Source of the DNA: Xenorhabdus budapestensis
GTDB taxonomy: Bacteria; Pseudomonadota; Gammaproteobacteria; Enterobacterales; Enterobacteriaceae
Length of the DNA stretch: 52,464 nt
Assembly (NCBI RefSeq): GCF_002632465.1
Contig: NZ_NIBS01000021.1
Coordinates: 1-52,464, forward strand
Reading direction: 5' to 3'
Both the position numbers and the translations under genes were made by a program. Numbering within the stretch: position 1 is the first letter of the stretch; every line of letters starts with the position of its first letter. The notes under the pieces are model-generated. The model saw only the letters and a program-made list of their open reading frames with translations. It searched no databases and had not been told where the DNA came from. This document shows positions 1 through 8,980 of the stretch, piece by piece.

Positions 1-97
1 TTAAATCAGATATTATTAAGATGAGATTTCGTCATATTCATAATTTTAATCTCTGGGTTCTTTATCTCCGTTATCCATTGAATACTGTTAGTGGAAA
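1..97. repeat. Terminal direct repeat (circular overlap), left copy
   Basis: These 97 bases are identical to 52368-52464. An exact repeat at both ends of a contig is the usual mark of a circular molecule written with overlap. Closing the circle joins pilR and pilS on the same strand in the order expected for a type IVB pilus operon, which independently supports circularity. The alternative is a true terminal repeat of a linear molecule, which seems unlikely. Confidence 0.9.
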
Positions 98-135
98 AAT
101 GCCTGTTGAATTAAATCAGACATAATTAAGATGAG
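26..135. repeat. 110-bp tandem repeat, unit 2 (pilR 3' end)
   Basis: This unit is followed, across the circular junction, by a diverged copy at 52283-52392, also exactly 110 bp. I count 11 differences, about 90% identity. The unit holds the last 15 codons plus stop of pilR (88-135) and about 60 bases of downstream sequence. The second copy therefore carries a duplicated pilR tail lying between pilR and pilS. Confidence 0.85.
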
Positions 136-1164
136 TAATGTTATTGAACCGGCACAACCAAAATAGCCTAATATTCTGAGTAAGTCCCCTGCCCGCTCGA
201 CTGAACTCACCGTCTTATCCAGCCATTTACCAGCAAAGCGTTTAAGAGAACCTTCTTCATTAGCCGTTTCAAAAAGACTCTGCATTTTGATAATGGCCTC
301 TTCACCGGGAAATTCGTAACCGGTCGCATCCAGCGCTGTACCCAGATTTTTCTCACCCGCTTCAATCGCTTTCAGCGTGGATCCCAGTCGTTCCAGCAAC
401 CAGGGCGATTCACACGTTTCCACCATGTTGTTGATTGCCGTTTCCATCGGTATGCCCGCGGAAAGCATGGCATTAACATTAAGAATGAATGTGGCTCCGT
501 GAAGACGCCGGTAAATTGAATAAGGAGGAAACCGGTCAAAGAAGAAGCGCAGGTTCCCCGTCCATAAAGACAGTGATTTATAGATCAAGAAAATAAGCAA
601 CAGAATGAAGCCCAGTATCACAGACCAATACTCCGTCACGACCACATAAAAATACCAGACCCCCAACTGAAGAACGTTCCACTTTTCGAGCGGAACATTT
701 TGTTTAAGCACCGGGACAAGCAACACACAGAACATGATGACAATACTAAAAGACAATGCAAACATATATGTCATTATCATTAATGATGATTTAATTGAGC
801 GCCGTATTTTGTCCGAGCCTTCCGCAATGAACATGGCATTTAAAAATCCGTCTGCCACTCTGCCTGCCACATCACACGATGCTATGATGCTTAATTCCTG
901 TTCCGGTATCCACTCTCTCAATGACTCGGAAAGCGAGAAGCCGGCCTTTAGATTTTGACTACATTCTGTGAGAATTTTTCCGATTGGACTGCCGGGATTT
1001 TTCCCCCGCCTTGTGTAGTTATCGATAAGTTTATTAAACGTGTCTTGCGCACTCACCCCATCCAGCAGATACTGCCTAAAGTTATCATATAGCTCTATTC
1101 GGTCGGTGGCGCTGAACGTTTTAAGATAAATATAACGCTCAAAATTATTCATTAAATTTGACAT
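88..1164 (-). CDS. pilR: PilR, inner-membrane platform protein of the type IVB pilus
   Basis: A 358-residue protein of the GspF/PilC/TcpE family, which forms the inner-membrane platform on which the assembly ATPase PilQ acts. It has the family pattern of two cytoplasmic helical domains separated by hydrophobic segments (about residues 125-155 and 180-205) and a hydrophobic C-terminal segment near 330-350. The start overlaps pilQ by 20 bases, indicating translational coupling. An alternative ATG lies four codons in. The last 15 codons lie inside the 110-bp tandem repeat, so the C-terminus may have been altered by that duplication. Family assignment is firm from order and topology. Confidence 0.9.
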   Translation of the reverse strand: MSNLMNNFERYIYLKTFSATDRIELYDNFRQYLLDGVSAQDTFNKLIDNYTRRGKNPGSPIGKILTECSQNLKAGFSLSESLREWIPEQELSIIASCDVAGRVADGFLNAMFIAEGSDKIRRSIKSSLMIMTYMFALSFSIVIMFCVLLVPVLKQNVPLEKWNVLQLGVWYFYVVVTEYWSVILGFILLLIFLIYKSLSLWTGNLRFFFDRFPPYSIYRRLHGATFILNVNAMLSAGIPMETAINNMVETCESPWLLERLGSTLKAIEAGEKNLGTALDATGYEFPGEEAIIKMQSLFETANEEGSLKRFAGKWLDKTVSSVERAGDLLRILGYFGCAGSITLLILIMSDLIQQAFFH

Positions 1165-2689
1165 CCCGATCGAGGTTACAAATTTTCTTATGCGCCATCA
1201 CGGGATCTACCACACCCTGATTAATCAGGTGGGTGATATTTTCACATAATGTCTCACCCCCGTTTTCACGCCAGTATTTCCATGCTGAAAACTTCCCCTC
1301 CTTTTCATACAGAGACATAAATCTGTAATCGGTTTCTATGACCTCAAATACCCCCGTGCGCCCTTTAATCCCCGTGTGCTCACATTCGTCACAGCCATTA
1401 TCATTCCGAAGACAGAGAGCTTCCTTATTCGTATGTTCCTCTATCAACTCTTGCAGCTCCGGCTCAATCCTGGCTTTATGTTCTGAATAGGGCCTTTTAC
1501 AGGCCGGGCATAACAACGGAGTCAGACGCAAACCGATCAGGCAGGTTATTAATGTTGCATCCGTGAGAAGATCCTGCTCTACGCCAAAGCGGCGCAGGCG
1601 CTGAATAATATCGATTGGATGACTGGTGTGTATCGTGGTAATCACGTTATGGCCTGTTTGTGCCGCTTCAATCACCCCGGTTGCGGAAGTGCTGTCGCGC
1701 ACTTCACCGATATAAATAAAATCTGGGTCAAGACGCATCAGGTTTGAAATAGCCCGTCCCCAGGCTTTCCCCATTAACTGCCGGTCACTGCGATCAGCAA
1801 TGATGAGGGGGGTCTGTACCGCGCCACGAATAGGTGACTCAATGGGGTCTTCGACAGTGACCAGGTTTATGCCTGAATCATCGCGGGTCACGCTCTCGGC
1901 CATACACTGCGAAAGCGTAGATTTTCCGTGTCCCGTCGGTCCACTCGAAAAAATCACCCCGGAAGGTTTCGACAATACCCGGCGGATAGCGGAGGACTGC
2001 TTGGCGGTCAGACCTAAAGACTCCAGCTCTAATTGCTGTTTACGCTTCGTAATCAGCCGTACAACCGCCAGGAGCGTTCCGGCACTCCCCGGACGGCTGG
2101 CAAAACGGCCGGTACTCAAACCGAACTCGGACACGAATTCTTCTTTGATCCGGGCATCACAGGGTTCGTTATAGCTCAACGTCCCCCTGCTCTGTTCTGT
2201 ACTCATCGTATTGAACAGCGTCTGCACCGTCTTTTTTCCATTTTCCGCTGACTCTTCAAATTGCGGAATATTTCGTTTTATTCCGTCAATTCTGAACGCC
2301 ACCTGAAAGTAAGAAGAGTCGATACGAAAATGGATATCCGACGCGCGTAGTTCAACCGCTTTCCTGATAATACTGATAACCGTATTTTGTGCTTCACTCT
2401 CATTCTTCTGTGAAGGTGTACGGGTTGTATCAAATGCATCAGATAATTTTGCTATTTCTTCACGCGTCACCCAATGAATCGTTGGCCTGAAATTTTTTCT
2501 CCGCAAGTTTTTTGTTAAGTCGAAAAACAAAGGATTTCCCGTCAGTTTCTCCAGCACAAATAACTGACAGGAATCTTCTTCATTATTCTTTAAAAGCCTG
2601 ACACTATTTTTAACCTCTTCTGACAGGTTTATTCCCTCTAAAACGTGATGAATATTCACTAAGCTATGGGTTCGTTCAGAGTATTGCAT
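1145..2689 (-). CDS. pilQ: PilQ, type IVB pilus assembly ATPase
   Basis: A 514-residue secretion-superfamily (GspE/PilB) NTPase that powers pilin polymerisation at the inner membrane. The Walker A motif GPTGHGKST lies near residue 250-258, followed by an Asp box (VEDPIE), a Walker B region (FIYIGEVRDS) and a His box (TGHNVITTIHTSHP). A GspE-type zinc-binding tetracysteine region follows (CPAC, then CDEC). It sits between pilP and pilR as in R64. A second ATPase without the cysteines is encoded at 50703-51641, so PilQ is most likely the extension motor. Confidence 0.95.
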   Translation of the reverse strand: MQYSERTHSLVNIHHVLEGINLSEEVKNSVRLLKNNEEDSCQLFVLEKLTGNPLFFDLTKNLRRKNFRPTIHWVTREEIAKLSDAFDTTRTPSQKNESEAQNTVISIIRKAVELRASDIHFRIDSSYFQVAFRIDGIKRNIPQFEESAENGKKTVQTLFNTMSTEQSRGTLSYNEPCDARIKEEFVSEFGLSTGRFASRPGSAGTLLAVVRLITKRKQQLELESLGLTAKQSSAIRRVLSKPSGVIFSSGPTGHGKSTLSQCMAESVTRDDSGINLVTVEDPIESPIRGAVQTPLIIADRSDRQLMGKAWGRAISNLMRLDPDFIYIGEVRDSTSATGVIEAAQTGHNVITTIHTSHPIDIIQRLRRFGVEQDLLTDATLITCLIGLRLTPLLCPACKRPYSEHKARIEPELQELIEEHTNKEALCLRNDNGCDECEHTGIKGRTGVFEVIETDYRFMSLYEKEGKFSAWKYWRENGGETLCENITHLINQGVVDPVMAHKKICNLDRDVKFNE

Positions 2690-2699
2690 TTGCCACTCC

Positions 2700-3128
2700 T
2701 TAATTGAGTACCTGCGTGCGCTGGGTGGAAATATTTTTTATCTTTACACCACTTAAACCTATGCTTAATACTTGCCAGGTTCCGCCTGGCAGCATGTGAC
2801 CGGGACTGACCGTTGTTGTGTTACCCTCAGACAGGCTGATAACCGCCTTCTTCCCGTTAATTTTTACCAACTGTGGCAACAGAGCAGTGGCTGGCGTCTG
2901 TATGCCCGCGACATGGGACGTTGAGTACGGGCTGCCGGGAGCCATTGCCATTCCTGAACCATAATCACGCCCTTCGGCATCCGCTTTAGCTTTATTGAGT
3001 GCGGCTTTTGCTTCGTACAAAACCCGCTGTTTTTGAAGATTATCTAAATCCCAGACCGTGCCAGTTTCTGCACAGGCACCAAATGTCATGAGCAACAAAG
3101 TCGCAATAGTCTTATTAACGTATGCCAT
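2700..3128 (-). CDS. pilP: PilP, type IVB pilus biogenesis protein
   Basis: I place the start at the ATG ending at 3128 (MAYVNKTIATLL), giving 142 residues. A longer frame to 3311 lacks a plausible N-terminus and would run deep into pilO. The chosen start has a hydrophobic signal segment followed by the mature domain of IncI-type PilP, a periplasmic protein thought to bridge inner-membrane components and the PilN secretin. It overlaps the pilO end by 14 bases. The C-terminal half is beta-rich, with the PilP-like PGxxLPGG..VLSIG pattern. Confidence 0.85.
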   Translation of the reverse strand: MAYVNKTIATLLLMTFGACAETGTVWDLDNLQKQRVLYEAKAALNKAKADAEGRDYGSGMAMAPGSPYSTSHVAGIQTPATALLPQLVKINGKKAVISLSEGNTTTVSPGHMLPGGTWQVLSIGLSGVKIKNISTQRTQVLN

Positions 3129-4488
3129 ACACTGACCCCGATATTTTATAAGTGACTGAACCCTGATCCTGTCCGATTTCATAGATGATGCGGTTAATCC
3201 TGATCCCGGTGTACTCCCCGCCTTTAAAAACAAGCTGAGGCGGCACACGGGTTTCAACATGAAAGGTGTATTCTTTCCAGTCCTGTAGGGGTAAATCCTC
3301 GCCTTCTCCATTTTTCGTTATGTCCTTAATCGGAACCTCAGTCAGCGAAGCCGGTATATTCACAGACTGAAATAATGAGATGACCTTTAGCAATTGCTGC
3401 CCCATGTTTTGCATGGGGTCATCACCGTTCGGATGTAATTTGTGCGCAATACTCAACGCCGACATTGAGGTTTGCGTAATATTAAAATCGGGTTCTGTCC
3501 CATAGATTTTTCTTATGGCCTTAACGAATTCTTCTGACGTCACAGCAGAATTATCCGGCCTGTTGAAGTTAACGCTCATGCCTGCCTGGTTGCATTTCAC
3601 CATCGCAGGTGTCCAGCCTGCGATAGAGAGAGGAAGTTTTTTTAATCCCGCTTCGCAACCCTGCAAAAATATCGGGATTGAAGACGATGTTATCCAAGGA
3701 TGTTTCATCTTATCCAGCGCCGCCTGATATCTTGCTTTTTTATTTATTTCCTCCTGTTTCATTAGCCTCGCCTGAACAGCGGCGCTTTTTATCCTGTCCC
3801 GCTCATCAAGATAATGAAGAATAAAAAGTACAGCCACACCCGACATCACCAGCACCGCGGTAAAACCGATTAACTGGCCTTTAGTCATTCCCCAGTGCAG
3901 AGGCTTCAGCCGAAAATCCTTGCTCATATGAGCAGGCGTTAACAGCGCCTTAAAATCCAGCGCCTCAGTAATCCAGGTAAACCGCGCCGGATCACCATAA
4001 ACAGGGATACTGATATCTTGCTGATTCCCGCGCAGCTCCTGCTTCAAATCCAGTACCACTTGCTTGATATCCTTTCCGGTATGGATCGTATCTGAAACAG
4101 GGTGAATGGAGCCTTTCTCAGTACGACCTACCAGGGTGTATTCTTCCTCATGGTGCTTATTTTGACCTAACGGGATGACGGCAATACAGCAACCTTTTAG
4201 CAAGGAGGCTAGGGCAACAATCAGTGAGTAATGACCGCGCAATTTTTGTTGCGTTTTGGGGGCAAAACCGGCCTGGGGCGATGCCTCAACGTCACGAATA
4301 GCAACAACATCGAGATTACGCGCTTTCCCTATTTTCCTCACTTCTTTCATGAAATTTCGTTGAGCCTTGATAGTTTCCCATTCAAGACCCACAACAAAAC
4401 GATAATGATTAATCGTTAAAATGCGAATGGCGGTTTCCTTTATCGCACTGCCGGGGTTTTTTCTTTTTATTTTCTGTCTAGCGTACAT
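3115..4488 (-). CDS. pilO: PilO, type IVB pilus accessory protein
   Basis: A 457-residue bitopic membrane protein. The N-terminal half (about 1-200) resembles the cytoplasmic PilO2/TcpL-type actin-like domain. One transmembrane helix lies near 208-228 (GFTAVLVMSGVAVLFILHYL), followed by a coiled-coil stretch and a periplasmic domain. In R64, PilO is required for thin-pilus assembly. The start overlaps the end of pilN by 11 bases and the end overlaps pilP, so translation is probably coupled throughout. The assignment rests on position between pilN and pilP and on overall architecture. Confidence 0.85.
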   Translation of the reverse strand: MYARQKIKRKNPGSAIKETAIRILTINHYRFVVGLEWETIKAQRNFMKEVRKIGKARNLDVVAIRDVEASPQAGFAPKTQQKLRGHYSLIVALASLLKGCCIAVIPLGQNKHHEEEYTLVGRTEKGSIHPVSDTIHTGKDIKQVVLDLKQELRGNQQDISIPVYGDPARFTWITEALDFKALLTPAHMSKDFRLKPLHWGMTKGQLIGFTAVLVMSGVAVLFILHYLDERDRIKSAAVQARLMKQEEINKKARYQAALDKMKHPWITSSSIPIFLQGCEAGLKKLPLSIAGWTPAMVKCNQAGMSVNFNRPDNSAVTSEEFVKAIRKIYGTEPDFNITQTSMSALSIAHKLHPNGDDPMQNMGQQLLKVISLFQSVNIPASLTEVPIKDITKNGEGEDLPLQDWKEYTFHVETRVPPQLVFKGGEYTGIRINRIIYEIGQDQGSVTYKISGSVYGIR

Positions 4489-6166
4489 AGGGCGTCACCG
4501 TAATCACAAAACTTTGTTTAGATTTCGCGCCGGACAATGCCCCACCCAATAAAATATTGTCGGGTGAACCTGCACCTTGCCGGTTTGAGTTATTGATATT
4601 TTGCTCGAAGCCAGACATGATTAATGTTTGCCCGGGTTTAAGCCATACACGCTGTTGTAGTGAACGGGTATCAATATCTGGGGCTTCAATCTTTTGTGTA
4701 TCTGACGTTATTGTGCGAATTTGTTTAAGGCTGGAAATATCCATAAACATATTCAGCATCAGGCGATCAGAGTCTTTCAGTATCTTCGGTAAGATCGTGA
4801 TATTTGTGCCGGTGGTGACACTGCCCGGCATCAGTGATTGAGAAGGAACCGTCGCATCCCCTTTCGCGTAAGCCGTGGTAGTCACATCTTTAAGGTAGGT
4901 CGTTTGTTGTCCCACTAATACCGGTGCGGCCGCCATGTTAGTCGTCATGATCGTACTGGTCTTGACGTCAGAGACTTGTGCCTGTTTAGAGAGCGCATCG
5001 AGCAGGAACGATGAACCCGCAAACCGGGCAGCGTAACCGGTTGCCGTATCGAGCACGTTAAACCCCCCGGAAATAGCGTCACCGGACATCCCGCTATTCG
5101 TGTTCGCCAGTGAGATACCGTATTTCCCATTTAAAGACTTCCAGACCAGACTCCAGTCGATGCCGATCCTGTCACTGACATCCTTATTCACGGTGTAGAT
5201 CACCACTTTAAGGGTTACCTGGCGGCTGAGTGTGCGGTTTTCATCTTCAAGGTATTCCCCGACACGGCTGACCACATCCGGTACATCCGTCACCATCAAA
5301 GTGCCGGTGGTTGCATTAAGACTAAGACGGCCAACCCCCGGCGTTAACATGCTCTGTACGGTTTCTTTCAGGTCTTTATAAAGCGCGTTCTCCATTTCCA
5401 CCGTCGATGACAGGGTAGAACCGCCTGAGCCTGATACTCCGGCGCTGGAACTGCCACCACTGCCGCTGCTATCCGTGCCAGTGGCATTGGACAGACCGCT
5501 TGTCACCGCACCTTTAAGGGCATACCTGGCATCGGCGGGCTGTATATCAAACCGTTTTGTTTCAAGGTAATAGAACACCACATTTCCGTTGTCGTATTTC
5601 CATGAAATGCCCAGCCGACCCGAAACGAGATCAAGAAGGCCACCCAGCTTCCCCGAATAACTAACGTCAGTAATAGTACGTGCAATGGCAGCCGTTGAAA
5701 CAGTGTCATTCCCGCTAGTTTCAGCGCCAAACATAGCCAGCGGCTTCATTTCGTTGCTGTTAACGACAGGCGACGGCACAGAGGTCAGACGCTGAGTTTT
5801 TGAACCCCTTTCAGCGCCAGCATTGAGGTATGAAGCGGCATCAGGAGTGACGCGGATACGAAGACGACATTGTTCACTGATATCCTGGCTGAACTGAAAA
5901 ATATCCTGTGGCCTAACTGTTTTATAAATAACCTGACAATTAACCACCGGCCGGGGAGCATCATATTTAGGCTTTGGCAGCGGGGTTGGGGTGATATACT
6001 GACTGTTCTGGAACTGAACTACCGGATAATTGTCTTCCATTTGTTGTATCAACGAAGAAGCTTTGTTTCCTGTTTCTTCAGCCTCTTGCTTAACTTCATT
6101 CATTCGCTGCATCGCGCAGCCAGAAAGCATTAAAGCTGCAATAATAATTGACAGTGTTGTTTTCAT
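4478..6166 (-). CDS. pilN: PilN, outer-membrane lipoprotein secretin
   Basis: I choose the start MKTTLSIII (562 residues), because the frame extending to 6184 adds six residues before the signal peptide. The N-terminus is a lipoprotein signal with lipobox LSGC. A secretin N domain follows, then a Gly/Ser-rich loop near residues 230-255, then the conserved secretin C-terminal barrel domain ending VITVTPYVR. Secretins of this family (R64 PilN, BfpB) form the outer-membrane pore through which the type IVB pilus emerges. The gene is packed between pilL and pilO. Confidence 0.93.
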   Translation of the reverse strand: MKTTLSIIIAALMLSGCAMQRMNEVKQEAEETGNKASSLIQQMEDNYPVVQFQNSQYITPTPLPKPKYDAPRPVVNCQVIYKTVRPQDIFQFSQDISEQCRLRIRVTPDAASYLNAGAERGSKTQRLTSVPSPVVNSNEMKPLAMFGAETSGNDTVSTAAIARTITDVSYSGKLGGLLDLVSGRLGISWKYDNGNVVFYYLETKRFDIQPADARYALKGAVTSGLSNATGTDSSGSGGSSSAGVSGSGGSTLSSTVEMENALYKDLKETVQSMLTPGVGRLSLNATTGTLMVTDVPDVVSRVGEYLEDENRTLSRQVTLKVVIYTVNKDVSDRIGIDWSLVWKSLNGKYGISLANTNSGMSGDAISGGFNVLDTATGYAARFAGSSFLLDALSKQAQVSDVKTSTIMTTNMAAAPVLVGQQTTYLKDVTTTAYAKGDATVPSQSLMPGSVTTGTNITILPKILKDSDRLMLNMFMDISSLKQIRTITSDTQKIEAPDIDTRSLQQRVWLKPGQTLIMSGFEQNINNSNRQGAGSPDNILLGGALSGAKSKQSFVITVTPYVR

Positions 6167-6170
6167 ATTT

Positions 6171-7082
6171 TCACTTTCTATCACTGATTACGATGAGGCA
6201 TTGATGGCGATACCCGCTGACATAAAGCGGAGCCTGTGCTTTACGATAGAGATTAAAGAGTTGGCTGGTCGCATCTTCAAAAGACGCACTACTAAATAAA
6301 AGTGGATAATCAATGGCGTAATCAGTATCCGTATCCCATCTAACGTTCCACTTTCCCTTTCCTGTCGGACATTTTTCTTTTGATACCCACGATTCAAATC
6401 CTTTTTTCAGAGAAGTTCCCTTATCAATTTTCCAGACCTTAATTTCAGGTGCCGATTTGATAATGGGTTTAGGTATTTCCGGCGTGAGCTGCTTGGTCGA
6501 TTGAGTCACAGCAGGTGTTATAGGTGGAAGTCTTGTCTTCCCCTCTTTACCGGTTGTTGCGGGTATCACCGGCTTATCAGATAAAAGTTTCCCTGTTGCC
6601 GTTGTGACTGGCGCTGCCGTTTGTGTACCGTACTTAACAACAACGGCTTTTTTGGTTTCGCTGATATCAGCTACAAGACCATAACGGGTAAGCATTTTTC
6701 GGAGCACATGAGGCCATTGATCATTGCCAATCCATGAAACATTGCCCCGGAACTTCTGGGAAACATCAGGCGAGAGTTTTACACCCCATGATGCAGGTAC
6801 AATCTTTCGCACGGCGGTGTATAAAGGAACGTGTTTCCCATCAATGGTAACGAAAGACGTTTTACTGTAGTTCCCTTGTCTTGTTGTTAATATTGTTGCT
6901 GGCACTGGCTGCGGCACAATGTCTACCGCACTACTTTGATGAATTTGCCTGGAAGGTATTTGGGATACGACAGGTTCAAAACTTACCCAGTCCCCCCTTG
7001 GTTCAGAGAGTTTAGGCGGTGAACTACACGCCGATAATGCATTAGTAATTAAGCCAACTAAGATTATTTTTTTTGTTCGCAT
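6171..7082 (-). CDS. pilL: PilL, lipoprotein with TcpQ-type domain
   Basis: A 303-residue predicted lipoprotein (signal ending LSAC) with a Pro/Thr-rich linker near 160-210 and a C-terminal TcpQ-like domain (about 215-303, KVWKIDKGTSLKKGFESW onward) that in related systems helps the secretin. An internal N-domain-like region (about 75-150) also resembles secretin-associated domains. It is the first pil gene after the coupling-protein genes; one base separates it from virD4, so both clusters are likely on one transcript. R64 has pilM next, but here pilM lies further downstream at 49003-49422. Confidence 0.85.
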   Translation of the reverse strand: MRTKKIILVGLITNALSACSSPPKLSEPRGDWVSFEPVVSQIPSRQIHQSSAVDIVPQPVPATILTTRQGNYSKTSFVTIDGKHVPLYTAVRKIVPASWGVKLSPDVSQKFRGNVSWIGNDQWPHVLRKMLTRYGLVADISETKKAVVVKYGTQTAAPVTTATGKLLSDKPVIPATTGKEGKTRLPPITPAVTQSTKQLTPEIPKPIIKSAPEIKVWKIDKGTSLKKGFESWVSKEKCPTGKGKWNVRWDTDTDYAIDYPLLFSSASFEDATSQLFNLYRKAQAPLYVSGYRHQCLIVISDRK

Positions 7083-7083
7083 A

Positions 7084-8598
7084 TCAAAGCCTTTTTTTCA
7101 TTTCATCGTCAATGACGGCTGAAAAACCCTCGTTAAACTCAGCATTGAGATGTTGTTCCTTTTTGCGCATAGGGATAACGATCCCGTCCAATTGCTCCCG
7201 ACTCGCCAAAGGTATATTAGGCCGAGGCATATTTGCCCTTGATTTAAAAACATCTTCTTTATACCAAAAGATTTTCCTGGCTTTTATATTTAAAGGCTTG
7301 GTGTCGTTATTACCTTGGATAAAGACAATTTCCTCATCATATGGCATATCGAGTATTTCTTGTGGCAACATTAATGGTCTGGGTTGTACGGTTCGATTAC
7401 GACCTCGACTTTTTTGTTTTCCACCGACATTATCAGAGTACGTTGTTACCGGAACGGTGGTTGTTCCGAGCGCTTTACTGTATTCTTCTGCGGCGGAAAA
7501 ATCTTGTTTTGCAGGCGCGTAAACAATTTCAACATGAAAGGCATTCATCATTGCATCTGCGGTTTCCCTACCATACATATTCTTGGCCCGTAATTGTGCT
7601 TTATTCTGGAATATAAAGTTAAATCTAAATCCATAACCGCGCAAAAGTGCAGGCGCGTTTTCAAATGCTTTAATTCGCCCCATGACTTTTGTTTCATCCA
7701 TAAACATACCTATCTGGTATTTAAGACGCGGTTTGCCATTTTCATCAAAGCCGCCATCCTCTGGTAAAACCTTTGAATTAGCCCCCATTAATTGAGTGAA
7801 AAACAAATTCATGAGCGTACCGAATTTATCTACTGCATCATTAGTGACGGAAAAATAAACGCTCATTTTTCTTTCACGCATTTTAGAAAAATCAATATCG
7901 TTCCCTGAAACAGCCCATGCTACTTTCTTCTCACCAAACATCCCCAAAACTTCGGAAATGCTAGCCATATAGATAGACCACGATTTCGGGTTTGAAGAGA
8001 TGGATATGATATTCATCATTTCCCGAATGCATTCAGAAGACAGCGCCCGATCTTCGTTATCCCTTGTCTCAATGGTATCTTCTACCCACTGCGGCAGCTC
8101 TTCACCCAAACTGGTGATTTCGTACACCTGTGGAAGCGTGAGTGGCAATTCAGGCGTTTCCATCAGGTACAACACCAGAGCTGAGAAGATCTTACCGGCG
8201 TTATTGTAGAAAGCCTGGTTCTCAGGGTTTGATGAGACAAAAAGCGCAGTGGCTATGGTTTTGATATCGGCAAAACGTTCCAGCTCATCACGAGAGAGAT
8301 AAAACAGCGGGTTCCAGCGATGAGTTTCCAGTAGTTCAGGCGAAAAGCGATAACACTCATGGCCACAGGCAGCACGAAAACCCGATGTAATGTTCCAGTT
8401 TTCGAATTTAGGGTCATTCACCGCGACTGAATCAGGAAATGACAACAGATTAGGAATGACAAAACTCACCCCTTTACCACTCCCCGGTGGGGCAGCCAGA
8501 AGAATAAAGGTCTGACCGTATGATGTAAGAAAAATGTTTTTAGTGGGATGTTTACCTATGATGATACCTGGATATTTTTTCTTTTTACCTTTACTCAT
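7084..8598 (-). CDS. virD4: Type IV coupling protein, ATPase portion (VirD4/TaxB-like)
   Basis: A 504-residue VirD4/TraG-family NTPase that would bring the relaxosome to the VirB channel. Walker A (APPGSGKGVS) lies near residue 35 and the Walker B-type region (IGMFMDETKVMG) in the middle. The usual N-terminal transmembrane domain is absent: the frame begins at MSKGKKKKYPG, just where coupling proteins resume after the membrane domain. The missing part is encoded by the separate gene at 8625-8978, 26 bases upstream. A ribosome-binding site (AAAGGA, 7 bases before the ATG) supports independent initiation. Confidence 0.9.
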   Translation of the reverse strand: MSKGKKKKYPGIIIGKHPTKNIFLTSYGQTFILLAAPPGSGKGVSFVIPNLLSFPDSVAVNDPKFENWNITSGFRAACGHECYRFSPELLETHRWNPLFYLSRDELERFADIKTIATALFVSSNPENQAFYNNAGKIFSALVLYLMETPELPLTLPQVYEITSLGEELPQWVEDTIETRDNEDRALSSECIREMMNIISISSNPKSWSIYMASISEVLGMFGEKKVAWAVSGNDIDFSKMRERKMSVYFSVTNDAVDKFGTLMNLFFTQLMGANSKVLPEDGGFDENGKPRLKYQIGMFMDETKVMGRIKAFENAPALLRGYGFRFNFIFQNKAQLRAKNMYGRETADAMMNAFHVEIVYAPAKQDFSAAEEYSKALGTTTVPVTTYSDNVGGKQKSRGRNRTVQPRPLMLPQEILDMPYDEEIVFIQGNNDTKPLNIKARKIFWYKEDVFKSRANMPRPNIPLASREQLDGIVIPMRKKEQHLNAEFNEGFSAVIDDEMKKRL

Positions 8599-8624
8599 AG
8601 CGGGATCCTTTAATCCGGTAAAAT

Positions 8625-8978
8625 TTAGTGGTAGTCGCCTTTATAGTGAAGAGGTTCAAGCTCTCGGTTATTGGCAAATCGGGCATTACCATAAAGTGAT
8701 TTTGTTTTTGGCATGAAGTACAACCAAAGAAAAATAATCGCCACAAACACAGGCAAGAACGCTATCCATGCAGCCAGCACACCGCCCCATACAGCACTCG
8801 CGAAATCTGGATGTTGAAAAGGTAAATGTACGCTATGATATAATGACCACCATGTCACTTGACTGACTGACACATCGGACAAATAAAGATGTAGCGCGCC
8901 ACCGGAATAGTTACCCATCACAACACAAGCGACAACGGCCAATATCCATATAGTTATACCCAAGAAGAATGTTTTCAT
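8625..8978 (-). CDS. Detached membrane domain of the coupling protein
   Basis: A 117-residue protein with hydrophobic segments near residues 3-22 and 65-90. Its C-terminal stretch (LYGNARFANNRELEP) is the motif that in VirD4/TaxB proteins links the membrane anchor to the ATPase. With the next gene it totals 621 residues, close to the usual single-chain length. The break is not a simple frameshift: the second gene has its own Shine-Dalgarno and ATG. I infer a two-subunit coupling protein; a recently broken but functional gene is the alternative. It is preceded directly by virB11. Confidence 0.75.
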   Translation of the reverse strand: MKTFFLGITIWILAVVACVVMGNYSGGALHLYLSDVSVSQVTWWSLYHSVHLPFQHPDFASAVWGGVLAAWIAFLPVFVAIIFLWLYFMPKTKSLYGNARFANNRELEPLHYKGDYH

Positions 8979-8980
8979 GA

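Noticed and set aside
1-97. Terminal repeats as transposon ends or a linear plasmid telomere
   Set aside because: The repeats are direct and exact, and joining them restores gene order pilR-pilS, so circular overlap explains them.
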